A DNA stretch of 64,000 nt from assembly GCA_037951105.1 (NCBI GenBank), contig JBAMJV010009041.1, forward strand, positions 1 to 64,000. Direction: 5' to 3'. Made by a program: the position numbers and the translations under genes. Below the pieces are notes generated by a model. It had not been told where the DNA came from, did no database searches, and saw only the letters and a program-made list of their open reading frames with translations. This document shows, piece by piece, positions 22,933-58,370 of the stretch. Numbering within the stretch: position 1 is the first letter of the stretch; every line of letters starts with the position of its first letter. The DNA is from Echinarachnius parma (taxonomy: Eukaryota; Echinodermata; Echinoidea; Clypeasteroida; Echinarachniidae).

Positions 22933-23955
22933 TAATTGTTTTAATTTTTGTACTGGGAGGGGAGGGGGGTTTGAAGTAGAAGTGGATCCTCTTGTGAACA
23001 AACCATGCAAAACCAGACCCACCATAATTATGAACAATCACATTCACGCACTGCGGGAATAACCATACAAAGTACATGTGATCTTTGCACATGTTTGAAC
23101 AGGGAAAGATAGATCACTACCACACCACAGCAAACATACGCCCACCTACCCACACGTTGTACACACTCATATACAGACACAGACACACACACACCATCTC
23201 ATGAAAAGCAAACATTTACAACAGTGATAAACAGCACAGCAAATACAACCAACGCATCCAACATAACCACCGCACACAAGGCAAAAAACACTCGACAATA
23301 CACGTTACAACACACCTACCTACATTTTAGAATGGGATATAAGTGCGTATCAGTTTTCACGCATGTTCGGGACTTTTTTATACCGACTCATCTTGGTATG
23401 AATGGCTAAAACCTACCAAATTTCAATTACCTTATCATCCAAAAGAAAAACAATACATACACACATACATAAACACACATACATAAACACACATTAAATA
23501 GAACCATGAAAACGAGCATTCAAATTTTACTTATTTTTTTTTATTGCCTTCAATAACATCTTGATGTTGGAGACGTTTATGGATCCGCAAGACCCGAATA
23601 TAGAGGCATTTTTCTTTTTTTTCTACACCAACAACCAACACAACATATTTCCCTGAACCTGGTTTTTATAGCTTTGAATTAAAGTAGATTTTGAATGATA
23701 AAGATGTAATAAAAGCTATAAATATGCAAAAATGCAAATTAGTTTTTAAATTTGTTTCTTCTGTTTGAAATAAACAAGAAATTTGTAATAATCTTTTTAT
23801 ACTCTGTGGTAGATTATTTTCCAGGTATTTTCCTTCCTTGTATATAATTCACAATATTACAAGTAAGCAGAGCAAGAGAGATTATAATTAGAGTTGTTTC
23901 CAAATAAGGTCAGGTTAGGTTCTTCGCGTTGCTAGGCGCCGGAGGGGGGAGGAGC
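22933..23955. other. 3' flank of H-type ferritin; candidate polyadenylation signal
   Basis: On the minus strand an AATAAA occurs at 23545-23540, about 410 nt beyond the ferritin stop codon, and could be its polyadenylation signal. The rest is AT- and CA-rich non-coding sequence with ACACATACAT-type simple repeats near 23150-23490. Confidence 0.4.
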
Positions 23956-27029
<3,074 letters not shown>

Positions 27030-27111
27030 TTTGACGTTTCTTGGTGTTCTTTTCTATAAGATCTTGATAGAAAGAGATGAAAGTTTCAGCTTTTTTTGGG
27101 CACAAGATCAG

Positions 27112-27139
27112 CCTGGTTTAGACACTGCTAAAGCGCAAG
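27112..27139 (-). promoter_or_regulatory. Iron-responsive element (IRE), ferritin type
   Basis: Read on the minus strand: lower stem CTTG, unpaired CGC, upper stem TTTAG, loop CAGTGT, upper stem CTAAA, unpaired C, lower stem CAGG. The upper stem is five perfect pairs, the loop is the canonical CAGUGN, and the C bulge is in place with a single opposing C as in ferritin IREs. It ends 83 nt before the start codon. In animals, IRP binding here blocks translation at low iron. Confidence 0.88.
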
Positions 27140-27193
27140 AGATCTCGATTCCTCAATATATGATTATGGCGCAGTTTCGGGCGCGCTCTCGTA

Positions 27194-27199
27194 TTTATA
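27194..27199 (-). promoter_or_regulatory. TATA box of the H-type ferritin gene
   Basis: TATAAA on the minus strand, in CGTATAAATACG. Transcription would start near 27165-27170, which puts the IRE within about 30 nt of the cap, where such elements work best. The start site is inferred. Confidence 0.65.
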
Positions 27200-29468
27200 C
27201 GTTTTTGTGGCTATTCCAATTACATCACTTACTCCTTCCAGCATATGCAATAACAATACGCCTACGTCACATACAAGTAACAATAATGGGAAGGACTGTT
27301 GGGTTGACTCAGCGTTTGTTTACATTTACTATAATACAATACCAAAGGGCATGAGACAGCAAAAAGAAGCGGTGAACAGCTACTTAATTTTGTAGTCACA
27401 CAGTCTAGAAAGTTCTTACTTTGAATTCGCAGAATTATAGGAGCATGTATTCGCTAGAAATATAACATGACGTGATATGCTACATGTACTGTAGTATGAA
27501 CAATTTAGCCTATGATATAATTATACTTTCACATTATCTTGGAGATAATGGAACCTGTACATTATAATATTTTCCTGCCCGTAATAACTATACCCCTTTT
27601 TTGCATTTTGCTGGTACATGTAACATAAATGCATGACACTTGTAACTCGTCATGTAGCCTACTGAGCGCAAAATACGGCCACAATTACATAACCTTTCAA
27701 TAAATTGTAAGTGAGGGTACATTATGCAAAACAGGAGTTTTCCATTTTGAAATAATACAGAATATTACTCTTTTCACTTCAGCCGCTTTTAGTAGATTTA
27801 TATACTTGCATATTTATATGTGTAATATATCACATCAATTATAACAGGCCGTTGGTACTATTTTTTCTTAGAGTTTCAATTATCTCAAGATAAGTAAAAT
27901 AACTTCTTCTTTTGTATAGTCTCATTTGAATTAGGCATTGAAGGGATTAAAGGGATAATTCACAGTTTAACAAAAAGTTGAATTCCTTATCGGAATATAA
28001 CCATTTTGTGAACGATTTGTTACTGATCGAGTCAGTATTGTATTCCCTTAAAATTTCATCCCGATTTGACTCTTGTGCACGGGGTGCACAATCATGCCCC
28101 CCCCCCCCCCAACATTTTTTCCAAAAACAATAAAAAACATGAGTGGAAAATTATGTGTAAAAACAAATAAATACATTAGTAGGTGTGCCACCAATCAGCC
28201 CGACCCCCCCCCCCCCCCCCCCCACCACTCTACCCCACTGGATATAAACACATAATTATAAGAGTCCTGAATTATTGCCATACAAGAATTCAAATTATTA
28301 TATTACTGTATAAATAACTCATACGTCTTAAAGGGATAAACCAGTTTAGGTATACAGAGGGCGCTTCAATAATAAATTTTGTTTGTGAGGTAATAAAAAA
28401 CGAAGTGCATAATGATATTTACGGTGTTCATTAATTACATTGGGCAACTTCCCACCTCCCTCTCCTTTCGGTTCTCTCTCCCCCGCCTTTTCTTTTATCT
28501 CTCTGTTTCCTGCCATTCTCTTCCAGTATGGACTGAACCTTTTATCATGTTTGCTACCTTTCTTCCCGCTATAGAACATACTGTATAGAACTGTACAGAC
28601 TTTACTCTCATCTTTATCTGTATTTGAAGAGTTTTCTTCCAAAAAGCGCTATATCTACTTTTTCAACTTTCGAGGAAAACAGGTTTCTTTGCCCAACTTT
28701 GTACACGTGCCTATCGGAATATGAAAATTGAACTTTCTATATTTTGATTTTGAGTGAGTAATTTGTTGTAAACTGTGGATTCCTAGATAGCTACGTAGCT
28801 TATAAATGTAGATATATAGTTAACTCATTTTTTTATTATGGAAAGTGGATTAAGCACCTTTTGGAACTGAGCTATTCATAACGTATTCTATTTTATTACT
28901 TTTTTTCTTTACTGTATCATTAAGAATATGTAAAACTTTGATTATCTTAGGTATGGCAACACTTCAAGCTTCCAGCTTATATTGCCAGACCTCTGTGCGT
29001 TTCTAGTTCGACTTTATGACAGTTTATTTTATGAAGAAATTGATTGTTGTGAGACATGCAGAAATATAATAAATAAATAAATAAAGTATAACATTGGAAA
29101 GAGCACACAATTTTAATGACAGAATCAACTTTATTTGATCAAAAAACAGAAATAGCTGAAATGATTGGAATAAAATATTTGGGGACAAACTTTTATTCAA
29201 TAATATATAAATATCTAAAAATGATACGCATTTTTGAAAATCTACCAAATGGTTTTAAAATTGTTTTTTTATGATATCTCTATCGAATACTTATTTGACC
29301 CAAACATCACATTCACGTTGATTTTAAAAAAAAGATGGTTGAAGCTAATTGACGTGTCTTGAGGGCGTTGGCATATAAGTGTTAGTTTTTAATGATAATT
29401 TGCTAATTTTAATTACTAACATTCTGTTTGACCACAACTGTAGGCTACTATCCCTTTAATCCCTCTTT
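27200..29468. other. Intergenic; partial TTAAAGGG element and C-runs
   Basis: Upstream of the ferritin promoter no gene was recognised. A TTAAAGGGATAATTCACAGT start (27946) and a TTAAAGGGATAAACCAGTT (28329) look like ends of TTAA-type elements. C-runs lie near 28098-28110 and 28204-28223. Confidence 0.4.
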
Positions 29469-29512
29469 ATGAATTCTCATATCGCCTTTCTCCCTTTTCA
29501 TATTCTTGTTTT

Positions 29513-29740
29513 CCCTGCAGACAGAGCCGACTCGACCCGATCCGGCTGGTTTTCATTCAGATCGGCTCAGTTTTCAGTGCCTCCCGACACATATTTTGCC
29601 AGTCGAGAGACAGTCGGATGCCAGTTGGGGCCGATTCAACACGATGAATCGGATCCGACCGACCGTGCCAAACTATATCCTGATTGAAACCAGTCAGATC
29701 GGGTCGAAGCGGCTCTGTGCAGTCTGCAGAGGGCCTTAAA
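29513..29740. mobile_element. Short inverted-repeat element, CTGCAGACAGAGCCG ends
   Basis: The left end CCTGCAGACAGAGCCG is approximately inverted in CGGCTCTGTGCAGTCTGCAGAGG at the right. The 228-bp body is GC-richer than its surroundings and has no protein features. Confidence 0.5.
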
Positions 29741-29936
29741 GTTCATTTAAATGTTGATATTCAGATATTTTTAAATCTTGATTTATTGTTTATGAATTGT
29801 GATATTGTAAACCCAAGACAATTTTGCATTGGGTGAGACCAATATTGAAATTAATTGAATAAAACCAATAAATGGCTTCTCTTCTATTCCAAAATGTGCA
29901 TTTTCCATTTTCTGATTCAGAGTAGTAAAATAAAAC

Positions 29937-29988
29937 ACAAACACACACACAACACACATGCACATAAACACACCCACACACAGACACA

Positions 29989-30023
<35 letters not shown>
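29937..30023. repeat. (CA)n microsatellite
   Basis: Interrupted CA dinucleotide repeat, about 85 bp. Open frames across it are low-complexity. Confidence 0.9.
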
Positions 30024-30024
<1 letters not shown>

Positions 30025-30179
30025 TGTATACACTATCTCAAACACATGCATTTTAATGATTTTTGAACTATTCTATTCATTTTGCGAAATACTGGTGTTT
30101 GTATGTCAAATATTTATTCTTGTATTTCATCCACGTATTGGAAGCGTTTGCTATAAGAAAAAGAAAAGAAAAAAGCTTC

Positions 30180-31530
30180 ACTAGATAGTTTGTAGGTATC
30201 ACAGCATTTTATTATACCAACATGGTCCATTTCAATTATAATAATAAATATGATTATACCATAATAAGCTTTAATGTTTAGAATAACTTTACTTTATAAA
30301 CATAATCATGTCACATAAACATTAAAGAACGAACATTGAAAATACAACAAATGTTCTCTGAACAAATTTAACACATTATTTTTCTTTTCTTTTATAATGA
30401 GTTGGATAACTTCCATTCAAAATGTAATTTTAAACTTTTTAGAAAACTGTACACAATGTAAGATTTGACAATAAACTTCTTAAAAAAGCATAATTAGCTC
30501 TTCAGCGTAAAATGAGTTGAGAAAACTAGATATATTATGTATAAACAGACTCAAATTATTATAATAATTTCGTCAAAATTACTGTTAGCTATTCTTATTT
30601 TTAGAACCAACACAAAATATAAGTCACAATCTAAAGATAAATCAATAAAATAAAAATTAGAAACACAAATCTCAGAAAATATAAATAAAAAATAGAGCTA
30701 TTTACATAAATACAAACACAGATGAGACTTAAAGCTCTTTAAAGCAGTTAAAATGCTGCATTATTATAGTATATAATAAAATCATACAAACAAAAATAAA
30801 TATAACATGCAAAACAAAAAGTAACATAACGTAACATCGATATACAAAAACTCAAATATTCAGAAATTGTGTACCCAGTACTTCACACATGCATTTCCTA
30901 CAAGATGTAACATTACAGTTGACATTTTCTATGTAAATATGTGTATGTGTGTGTGTGTGTTTGTGTGTTTTTTGTATGCATGTGTGTTTGTGTGTATGCT
31001 AGTGCATGCATGCATGTATGTTAGTGTTCTGTTTGTGTGCATGCGTGCGTCTAGAAATTAAATGCACTCAACATTTGTACTGTTAAGGTTGTCAAGTTGT
31101 CAATATCTATAGATCTAACACTAAATCAAGTCAAGTGTTAGTCAAGAGGTCTGATAACCCATGTAGAGCCAGAGTAGATGAAATTATTCAGTTATCAGAT
31201 AATTATAATGTGTACGTGAGAAAACACACGCAGAACATGCATCACGTGAAAAAAGGTACAATGTTCATGAAGATCATGAAGTCATGTGTTTATTTTGCAA
31301 GCTACAAATTGGCACATTTTCAAGAAGTGTTTTTGTTGTTCATTAGTTTGTTCTTTCCTCTTTTGTTCTCGTAAGTTCTTCCTTCCAGTTGTTGTTGTTG
31401 TTGTTGCTCAGTGGTCGTATTGGTACATTGTTAAAAACAGATTTTTTACCATTTTGTTTGTTCGTTTGTTTGGCTGATCTTTTACTCTTAAAAGCTTATA
31501 ATTATTATATTGTATTTTGGCAAGCTGTTA
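30180..31530. other. AT-rich non-coding; (TG)n near 30940-31050
   Basis: Strongly A-rich sequence without gene features. It contains an interrupted TG repeat near 30940-31050 and a GTTGTT run near 31389. Confidence 0.5.
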
Positions 31531-31536
31531 CAGTCA

Positions 31537-31715
31537 AACTTGTCTTAATTAGGCCACCTGTCTATAGCAGCCAACCTGGCTATAAGGGCCACAAAAGTGA
31601 TTCCCTTGCGGAAGATAACAATTTGATGAAACCTAGTTTATAAAGGGCACCTGTCTAGAGTGGCCATGTTTCTTGTTTCTCTTTAATAGGCAGTCACTAT
31701 ACACAGGTGTGACTG
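31537..31715. repeat. CTGTCTAnAG...TGACTGTA module, single copy
   Basis: It contains CACCTGTCTATAGCAGCC, GGCACCTGTCTAGAGTGGCC, TTCTTGTTTC and ACACAGGTGTGACTGTA, which matches the modules at 9165 and 32426. Confidence 0.65.
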
Positions 31716-32032
31716 TAATTATTTCGCCATTTTGGGGAAATACTATTCTTGCATACCACAAAGGTTTTTTGACAAAAGTAATGATTATTTAGCTAATGTT
31801 CCTAATATGTTGTCATCAAAATCAAATCAACCAAGAGTATAATATTATAATGAAAAGAAAAGCCTATACTTGGCAAGCCATGGGATCTTTTGTCATGAGA
31901 TCAAAGTATAATGTTTTTATCGACCAGGATATCCTGTAATGGAACACACAATGTGTTTTGGGCTTGATGGATAAACATTGACTAGATAAAGATAAAACAA
32001 AACTAAAATTCCTAGGCACTGAATTTCCTACC

Positions 32033-32356
32033 CTGGGGGGTGTGTTTCACAAAGATTTAAAGTTGAACTTGACTCTTAAGTTGGACCTAACTATTATGGA
32101 AAGCCATTTGTAGCCTTGAAATAAAACATAATATTCCTAAAGCCAAAAATGCAAGTATTGGAAACGTCTTACAAACAAAGTATATCAGTTATTTCAAGGC
32201 TCCTTGATAATAACAAAATTAACTGATTTTTATCAAACCTTATGCCTTTTCAAAAGAACTGTTTCAACAATTTTACGAAGAACCAAACGGCTTTCCATAT
32301 AATAGTTCGGTCCAACTTACAAGTTCAACTTTGAATCTTTGTGGAACACCCCCTGG
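32033..32356. mobile_element. Foldback/MITE-like element, family 2, copy 2
   Basis: The left GGGGTGTGTTTCACAAAGAT and the right ATCTTTGTGGAACACCCCC are inverted. The body shares the family layout of the element at 5161. Confidence 0.7.
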
Positions 32357-32425
32357 ATCGGCATATCATGATCAAGTACATTTAAAGTCTAATTCACAGG
32401 CTTTCAGGCTAGAGATAAAAAAACA

Positions 32426-32965
32426 ATTCTATGAAACCTGTCTATACAGAGAGGTCACCTGTTTACAGTGGCCTCTTCTCTTGTTTCCCTTACGTGGCCG
32501 CTGTAGACAAGTTTGACTGTACAGTGTTAACAGAACCTGCATCTAGAGGTCACCCTGTCTATAGAGGTCACCTGTTTACAGTGGCCACTTCTCTTGTTTC
32601 CCTTACATGGCCACTGTAGACAGGTTTGACTGTACAGAGTTAACAGAACCTGCATCTAGAGGTCACCCTGTCTATAGAGGCCACCTGTATACAGTGGCCA
32701 CTTTTCTGGTTTCCCTTACGTGGCCACTGTAGACAGGCTTGACTGTACAGTGTTAACAGAACCTGCTTCTAGAGGTCACCCTGTCTATAGAGGCTACCTG
32801 TATACAGTGGCCACTTTTCTTGTTTCCCTTAGGTGCCCACTGTAGACAGGTTTGACTGTACAATATGTTGTAGAACCTGTGTACAGTGGTCACCTGTGTA
32901 CAGTGGCCACTTTTCTAGTTTCCCTTTAGGTGGTCACTATACACAGGTTCCACTGTATATCTGCT
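32426..32965. repeat. 114-bp tandem modules, about 4.5 copies
   Basis: GTTAACAGAACCTGCATCTA recurs at about 32526, 32640 and 32754, spaced 114 bp. Each unit has AGAGGTCACCCTGTCTATAG, CAGTGGCCACTT and CACTGTAGACAGG. The GTAGACAGG and CCTGTCTA parts are mutually inverted within a unit. Confidence 0.9.
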
Positions 32966-33258
32966 AGCGTATAGCCTGAAGTACAATTTCATTGGTCCCG
33001 TGTCACAGCCCTCTATACAAACGATACAATATATTCAGACTTAATAAATTAATTAATGAGATGTTGGAAATGAAAGTAAAAAGTCATGTGCAAAAATGAT
33101 AAATAAACCTCTCATTCGGTTCTTGTCTGCGTGGCAAGTGCATTGTGTATCTCATAAATGTGAGCAGTCTAAAAATGAGGCTAAGTTGGAAACCAGTGCA
33201 ACATAATGAAGAATTATTCAATTTCAATAAATACAAAGCGTATTTATAACGATGAACC

Positions 33259-33498
33259 CATATGTGACCGGCTATAGCAAAACCCTGCATTTTCATACCA
33301 TTAGAAAGGCCTCATCACAAGCTTTCATTTCATGCTTTGTTCTAACAAAAAAAATGGTCAATAATTTGCGAAGATATGATTGTTCCAATTTTACAATCAT
33401 AAAGTCTTTTACACACATTTATGTGAACTTAAAATGCCAAATTCTTTAAAACATGAATTACCAACAAGTGCAGGGTTTTGCTATAGCCGGTCACATAT
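33259..33498. mobile_element. MITE with perfect 30-bp inverted ends
   Basis: ATATGTGACCGGCTATAGCA plus AAACCCTGCA at the left is exactly inverted at 33469-33498. The body is 240 bp, non-coding and AT-rich. Confidence 0.88.
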
Positions 33499-34820
33499 AT
33501 TATGTTGAACCATCAAACTAAGTTGGTAATATATAACATACTGAAGCAGAGACTACAGTGTAAGCTTCTGCAATACATGTGTAATGATTAAAGATGATTT
33601 TTTACAAGAAAATTGATTTGAATTCCACAAATGTATGAATTCATAATTATGACACAATATATGTGTCAAACTAGAACTAGTATTTATCATCAGGCGACAA
33701 TGAATGTTACATTATAATTAGAATTTATGGTTATGAAACCATATGTCGAACTAGAGTTAGTCATTTGAAAATGCAGAGCTCCCATCGGGCAACTCACAAT
33801 GCAAATATACTAAATGTTGAGAATTTATACATTAATTCATTCATTTTTGTTTAAAATTATTCATGGAAAACGATAACCAATCTTACCTGTGTTTTCTTTC
33901 TCCACATATATTTGAGTCATTCATGATCAAGTCAGAAGTTAAAGAACAGCTCGTTACAAACAATTGCAACTTAGTTTGCAATATTTACTCTAATTGAAAA
34001 GCAGCCATAACTTTGTCAAATGAAACAGACACAAAGTAAATTATGGTCTCAATTAAGAACAAGTCAAAACTTGGAATACATGAATATGTATAACATACAA
34101 TCAATAAGAAATTTGATCATAACTGTATAAGCAAAATGCTTTGGTGGTTTTGATGTGAATTCAATGCGTAGAATATAATGTTGCTGTACACAAATAAGTA
34201 TACTTGTCGAGTATACAAAATTACAAGACATACATTTGGAATATATAAAATGTTAAACATTGATATATTACAAGCTCATCACGACATTATAAGAATGCAA
34301 TATTTGTTGGTATGAATAACACACAGTCATCAAAACATACAAAATGAGCTTGATACTTTGAATACAAACATTGTCATGATTTCATGCATGCTTATATGAT
34401 TTCAACTAGGACAATCTACAGATGAGATAAATACAATGTTCAATATTTTTATAATGGTAATATTCCTTCATTGTTCATGAATATGATGATGATTGAAGAG
34501 TACCAAAATGTACCAAATGATATGGTCACTGACATAGATCTGAGAATAGTTCATTTTGTTCGAGGGGGGGGGGGGGGGTTGTTCTATTCATTCATTCCCC
34601 CCCCCCCCAGATCTATTCCAGTGGGTATTATATGTTAGGCATAAACATACAAATAGCATGGAAAATGAAAATTACAATCATTAATCGGTTCCAACTTTGT
34701 GACTGTACAAATAACCAAGCTCAATTAGTTGGCAATCATCTTGAAGTTGGAAAATACAGGTATATACTGTAATCCCTTGTACAACTTTCAGAATAAAAAT
34801 GATTCCATTGTCAAACTCTA
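33499..34820. other. AT-rich flank of the ABTB2/BTBD11-like gene
   Basis: No gene was recognised. It probably includes 3' UTR or downstream sequence of the minus-strand gene. A G-run and a C-run lie near 34564-34607. Confidence 0.4.
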
Positions 34821-34821
34821 T

Positions 34822-35232
34822 ATACCGTTGGCCGTTTGCTGTGTCGACTGTAGGTGACCCTCGAGAGCATGTCCTGATGCATGCTGGGTAAACTGCAGCC
34901 TAATTGTTTCTTGTCTATTGTTTTTTGGCAAAACAGGGCATGGATTACATCACCCAGTTCCTTTAATACGCAGAGTCTCTTTCTAAGTCATGATTGGTTC
35001 GAATTTTGTACCGTCGTCCGTTTTTATTTTGCCAGCTTGTCCTAATGTTATGCTTGGTAGAGATGTAGCTTGTTCCCCGATTGTTATTTTTTGGCAAAAG
35101 TAAGGCATCGATAGTTCAACCACTGTCGTTCGACAACTGTCCTCTCTTTCTACACCGTCGTCTGCTTGCTGTGCCGACCGGAGATGACCTTTGACAGCAT
35201 ATCCTGAAGCTTGCTGGGAAGGTCGTAGGGGT
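34822..35232 (-). pseudogene. Two decayed tandem copies of the terminal coding end
   Basis: 35149-35232 copies the last roughly 80 bp of the gene's final exon (CACCGTCGTCTGCTTGCTGT on the + strand) with a few changes. 34822-34891 is an older, more diverged copy. The following 3' UTR text (GCAAAAGTAAGGCATCGAT) is duplicated too, near 35097 and 35309. They lie beyond the genuine stop codon, so they would be 3' UTR or intergenic. Confidence 0.75.
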
Positions 35233-35341
35233 CAACCGTAGATTTAATTTGCCAGCTTATTGTAATTTCATACTTATTAGCTTGCTCCCCAAAGTAGTTG
35301 TTTTTGGCAAAAGTAAGGCATCGATCGATTGTTCACCGTTT

Positions 35342-54876
<19,535 letters not shown>

Positions 54877-55144
54877 CTGCACGATGAAAGTAAAAAGAAA
54901 AGCAACATTATAAATTATGAAAATCTCAGAAAAACCTCTTATGTCATACATTTTTAAATGATATCTCAGGATAACTTGGATAAGCATCCCCAATTTATTA
55001 GAGGATTCACATTATAACACTTATTTGATCAGATTAAACAACTCCGGCGAGTCAAATTCATTATCAGAATCATAATGACTAACAAATAACACCCGGTATA
55101 AAAAATGGTACATACTGTATACTGTATCAACAAAATGTATTGCT
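54877..55144 (-). other. Upstream intron of the ABTB2/BTBD11-like gene
   Basis: The exon at 54745-54876 begins in mid-codon behind a splice acceptor, so this DNA is intronic. No further exon was recognised from here to the window end. Confidence 0.6.
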
Positions 55145-55713
55145 TTAAAGGGGTATTCCGGGCCTGATAAAACCATTCGTTATTTGAATAAGCAGAATAA
55201 GAGGCATAATTGGTGAAAATTTGATCAAAATCGGACAAGAAACACGGGAGTTATACCTATTTGAACATAATGTAGTAATGAGCGATCGTTTCAAAATTGC
55301 CGCCATATGCAACATCATTGACGAGCAACTCGCCATGGCTTTAGTACATGAAAATACACTTATTTCTCATTTTCGTTGCTAAAAATAAAATTTTCTCTGC
55401 TTGTTTTCACGAATTCATAGAAGAATATCGATGGGCCAACCTCTTTGGAATTTGTAAACTCATAAATTTGCTTTGTTATTAAGAAAATTTAAATTTTGTA
55501 AAATTTCCATGTAGAAGTCAAAATGGCTGCAGCTCGCAAGTGACGTCACGATCGATAGCAATTGCGAACGATACTAAAAATCGGAGCAAAGTTCATTCTG
55601 TCATAACTTTTGTATTGCTCTACCGTTTTGGCTCAGATTTTCGATCATGATTCTTCATATTCACTTCATTTTATAGCAAACATCACATTTCTGGGGTGGA
55701 ATTCCCCTTTAAG
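55145..55713. mobile_element. TTAA-ended element (family 3), copy 2
   Basis: Inverted relative of 13338-13911 with high identity throughout; its ends are TTTAAAGGGGTATTCCGGGC and GGAATTCCCCTTTAAG. It contains GTGACGTCAC. Confidence 0.85.
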
Positions 55714-57307
55714 AAATGTTACAAACAAATTGAGGCATTCTTAGGGCATTAGGGGATCCTTCAAATGCTGTTCATCAATAAAAAACAAATAAGATTTTCC
55801 AAAATGCATGTTTTGAAAAACTGTAAACTTCTGGAGGGGGGGGGGGGGGGGGGGGCACTGCTAATCTTGAGATGTTTATGAAATATTTTCCCCCAAAATA
55901 AAGAATAAGTCATTACAGTTTAGCTCTGAATGCAAACTAAGTGATATGACCCTGCCAATAAGTCTTTGGTATTTATCAATGAATAAGTGAAAATACACAC
56001 ATTGGGAACAGTATATTAGGAATGTATGCCCTTTGGGGGTAGTAGTCTGAACTGGTCAAAAATGAAAATCCATTGTATTCAGAGCTCCAGTTTCGATAGG
56101 TGGATTCACATGTGGATTCACATGTGAAAATATGCGATATTTGAATCTGAAGTAAACAACAAGATTGATACTTTTGGCAGCATTGGGGTGATTTTAGAAA
56201 GGATTATTTTGTTTGTGGGAGGGGGGGGGGGGGGAGTGGGGGATCTTATTGACTCAAATTTTGTTTGACCAAAAACTGTACTTTCCCTTAAAACCAGGGT
56301 TGGGGATTCAGACCATTAGTGTGAACAGGTCCATTATGTGAATCAGGGGGAAAAATAACTTATTTTTCCTGGGCTATTTTTCAAGTTTGCCTGCATGTAA
56401 ATAGCACTCTAAGTCTAAAAAATAAGTGTTGCATTGAACTCTATGCAGAATTACAAGGGCTCTTTTATGATTGATTTTCAGGGGCTCTTTTGGGCATTTC
56501 GGGGGCAAATTCGCCCAGAGCCCCCCCCCCCCCCCCGTATATTTTTTTCACTGGTGTGAATGACCCTAGGTCTACACATGTAATTTCAGCTCCAAGTCGC
56601 ACTGACCACCAGTCAATCACAAAGTCTCCCCTCTTGTTTACGGTTTCGCTAAAGGACACCCCTGCTGACTGTACAGGGGGGTAACTTTTGCACCCCCTAG
56701 GGTGGATAGAGTTCCAACAAGTGTCACCAGCAATCAGGACTTTACTGAGAAAAAAGGGAAGTAAAACAGACCATTCGTCATCTCTTTCTTTGGTACATTA
56801 TCATTTTCTTTGAGGAGAGAGTTGTGATGTTTTGAAAGATGCTTTAAAAAGCTTAATCTACAAACTTTGCCATTTGAATAAACAAGACTTGAAGTCACTT
56901 TCTACATTTTGTACGAGAGTTTGGATGTTTTGAAAGATGGTACTTGTTGTGATGTGGAATGGGGACTGCAAAGAATAATCGAATATTTCTTGTTTATTTT
57001 ACAAGTTGTTGCCTTTCTATATATCTAAATGGTTGCTATTTAGATGAATATCTGTATCTTTCTTTTTACAAGGAGAGGGGATGGTTTTGAAGAACATTTT
57101 GTGATGTTTTGACAAATTTGCAAAATGTACAAACTTTGCTATCAGGATAAACCAAAGTCACTTACTGCTTTGGATCAAATTTACTGAGAGAAAATATTGA
57201 ATATCTTTCTTTTACTTAGAGACCCATATTCTCATTTACATTTACAATAAATATATATTGAAATATTTGCAACTGCAGCAAATGCACATCAAATCAGTAT
57301 AATTTAG
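55714..57307. other. Non-coding with several G/C homopolymers
   Basis: G-runs near 55837-55855 and 56220-56234 and a C-run near 56520-56536. A copy of the GGGGGCAAATTCGCCC repeat lies at 56425-56550. No exon was recognised. Confidence 0.45.
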
Positions 57308-57416
57308 CAAGTGCGCACAACAAAATTCCTCTACAAATATCACTAGTATGTAAAAAACAGAGCCACAATTTACAAATATCACTAGCATGTAAAAAAAACA
57401 GAGCCACCATTTGAAA
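57308..57416. repeat. Short tandem duplication, about 50 bp
   Basis: ACAAATATCACTAGnATGTAA followed by an A-run and ACAGAGCCAC occurs twice. Confidence 0.7.
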
Positions 57417-58059
57417 CAATAGTATGGTTAAAAAGTTTTCAATTTCCCATGATACCTGAAAGTCGATACAGGGGAGACTTAGGAGCAAATAACAAACATG
57501 GAATATATACCTCAAGGATTTGATAAAAATGACTAAATTCATTTATTTTTTGCAAAAGTGGGATTTAAATTTCCTAAACTTCCAGAGGCGAGAAATTGAA
57601 AAACCGTGAAAACGTTTTCAGTCGGCGATCCGATCGAGCGGAAATGTCAAAACAGAAGTGATGAGATTATATTATGGGTTTTGATTCCACATTCTCTCTT
57701 CTTCTTTTTTCCTCAAATAGAAGATCTTCTCTCCATCTTCACAAGGTGGTGCGTCACAAAGCAAATTTTAACGAAAAAACAGAATATTCTAGAAAATTTC
57801 GCAGTATAATATGGAACCATATTTCTTGAAATTCAGACAAATTGTAATGGTAAACCAAAGCATGAAATTTCAACTCAAAATGTTGTATTTATAAATTGTA
57901 TACACTTAAACACAAACATCCATAATATATATTCTCATTATAAGTCATGTATGTGCACATGCACACATACAAACACACAAACCTACATGCTCTGACACAC
58001 ATGCACAAAACATCACATATACATGTACACACCAGCAGGGAAAAAATTAATATTGTTAT

Positions 58060-58370
58060 TTCGGGGGCTCCTTTTCGGGGGCTACTTTTATCATCTCGGG
58101 GGCTACAAATTTCCGGGGCTCTTTTTCGAATTTCAGGGGCTACTAATAAGCTCTAATGCTGTAATTGATCATCTGATCGGCATTTGATCCAATACAAAAA
58201 ATCCCCCAAATAATTTTTTTATTTTTTGTTTACATTTTTTATTTATTTTTTTTAGGGGGGGAGGGGGGGGGGGGCTCTTTTTTCTTTCTTTCGAGGGCTC
58301 TTTGGGGCATTTCAGGGGCATTTCAGGGGCGAATTCGCCCGCTGCCCCCGTGTATTTTTGTCCCTGCACA
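58060..58370. repeat. GGGGCTnCTTTT-type repeat with GGCGAATTCGCCC end
   Basis: GGGGGCT units are spaced through the region, which ends CAGGGGCGAATTCGCCCGC. It is related to 24530-24735 and 56425-56550. Confidence 0.5.
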
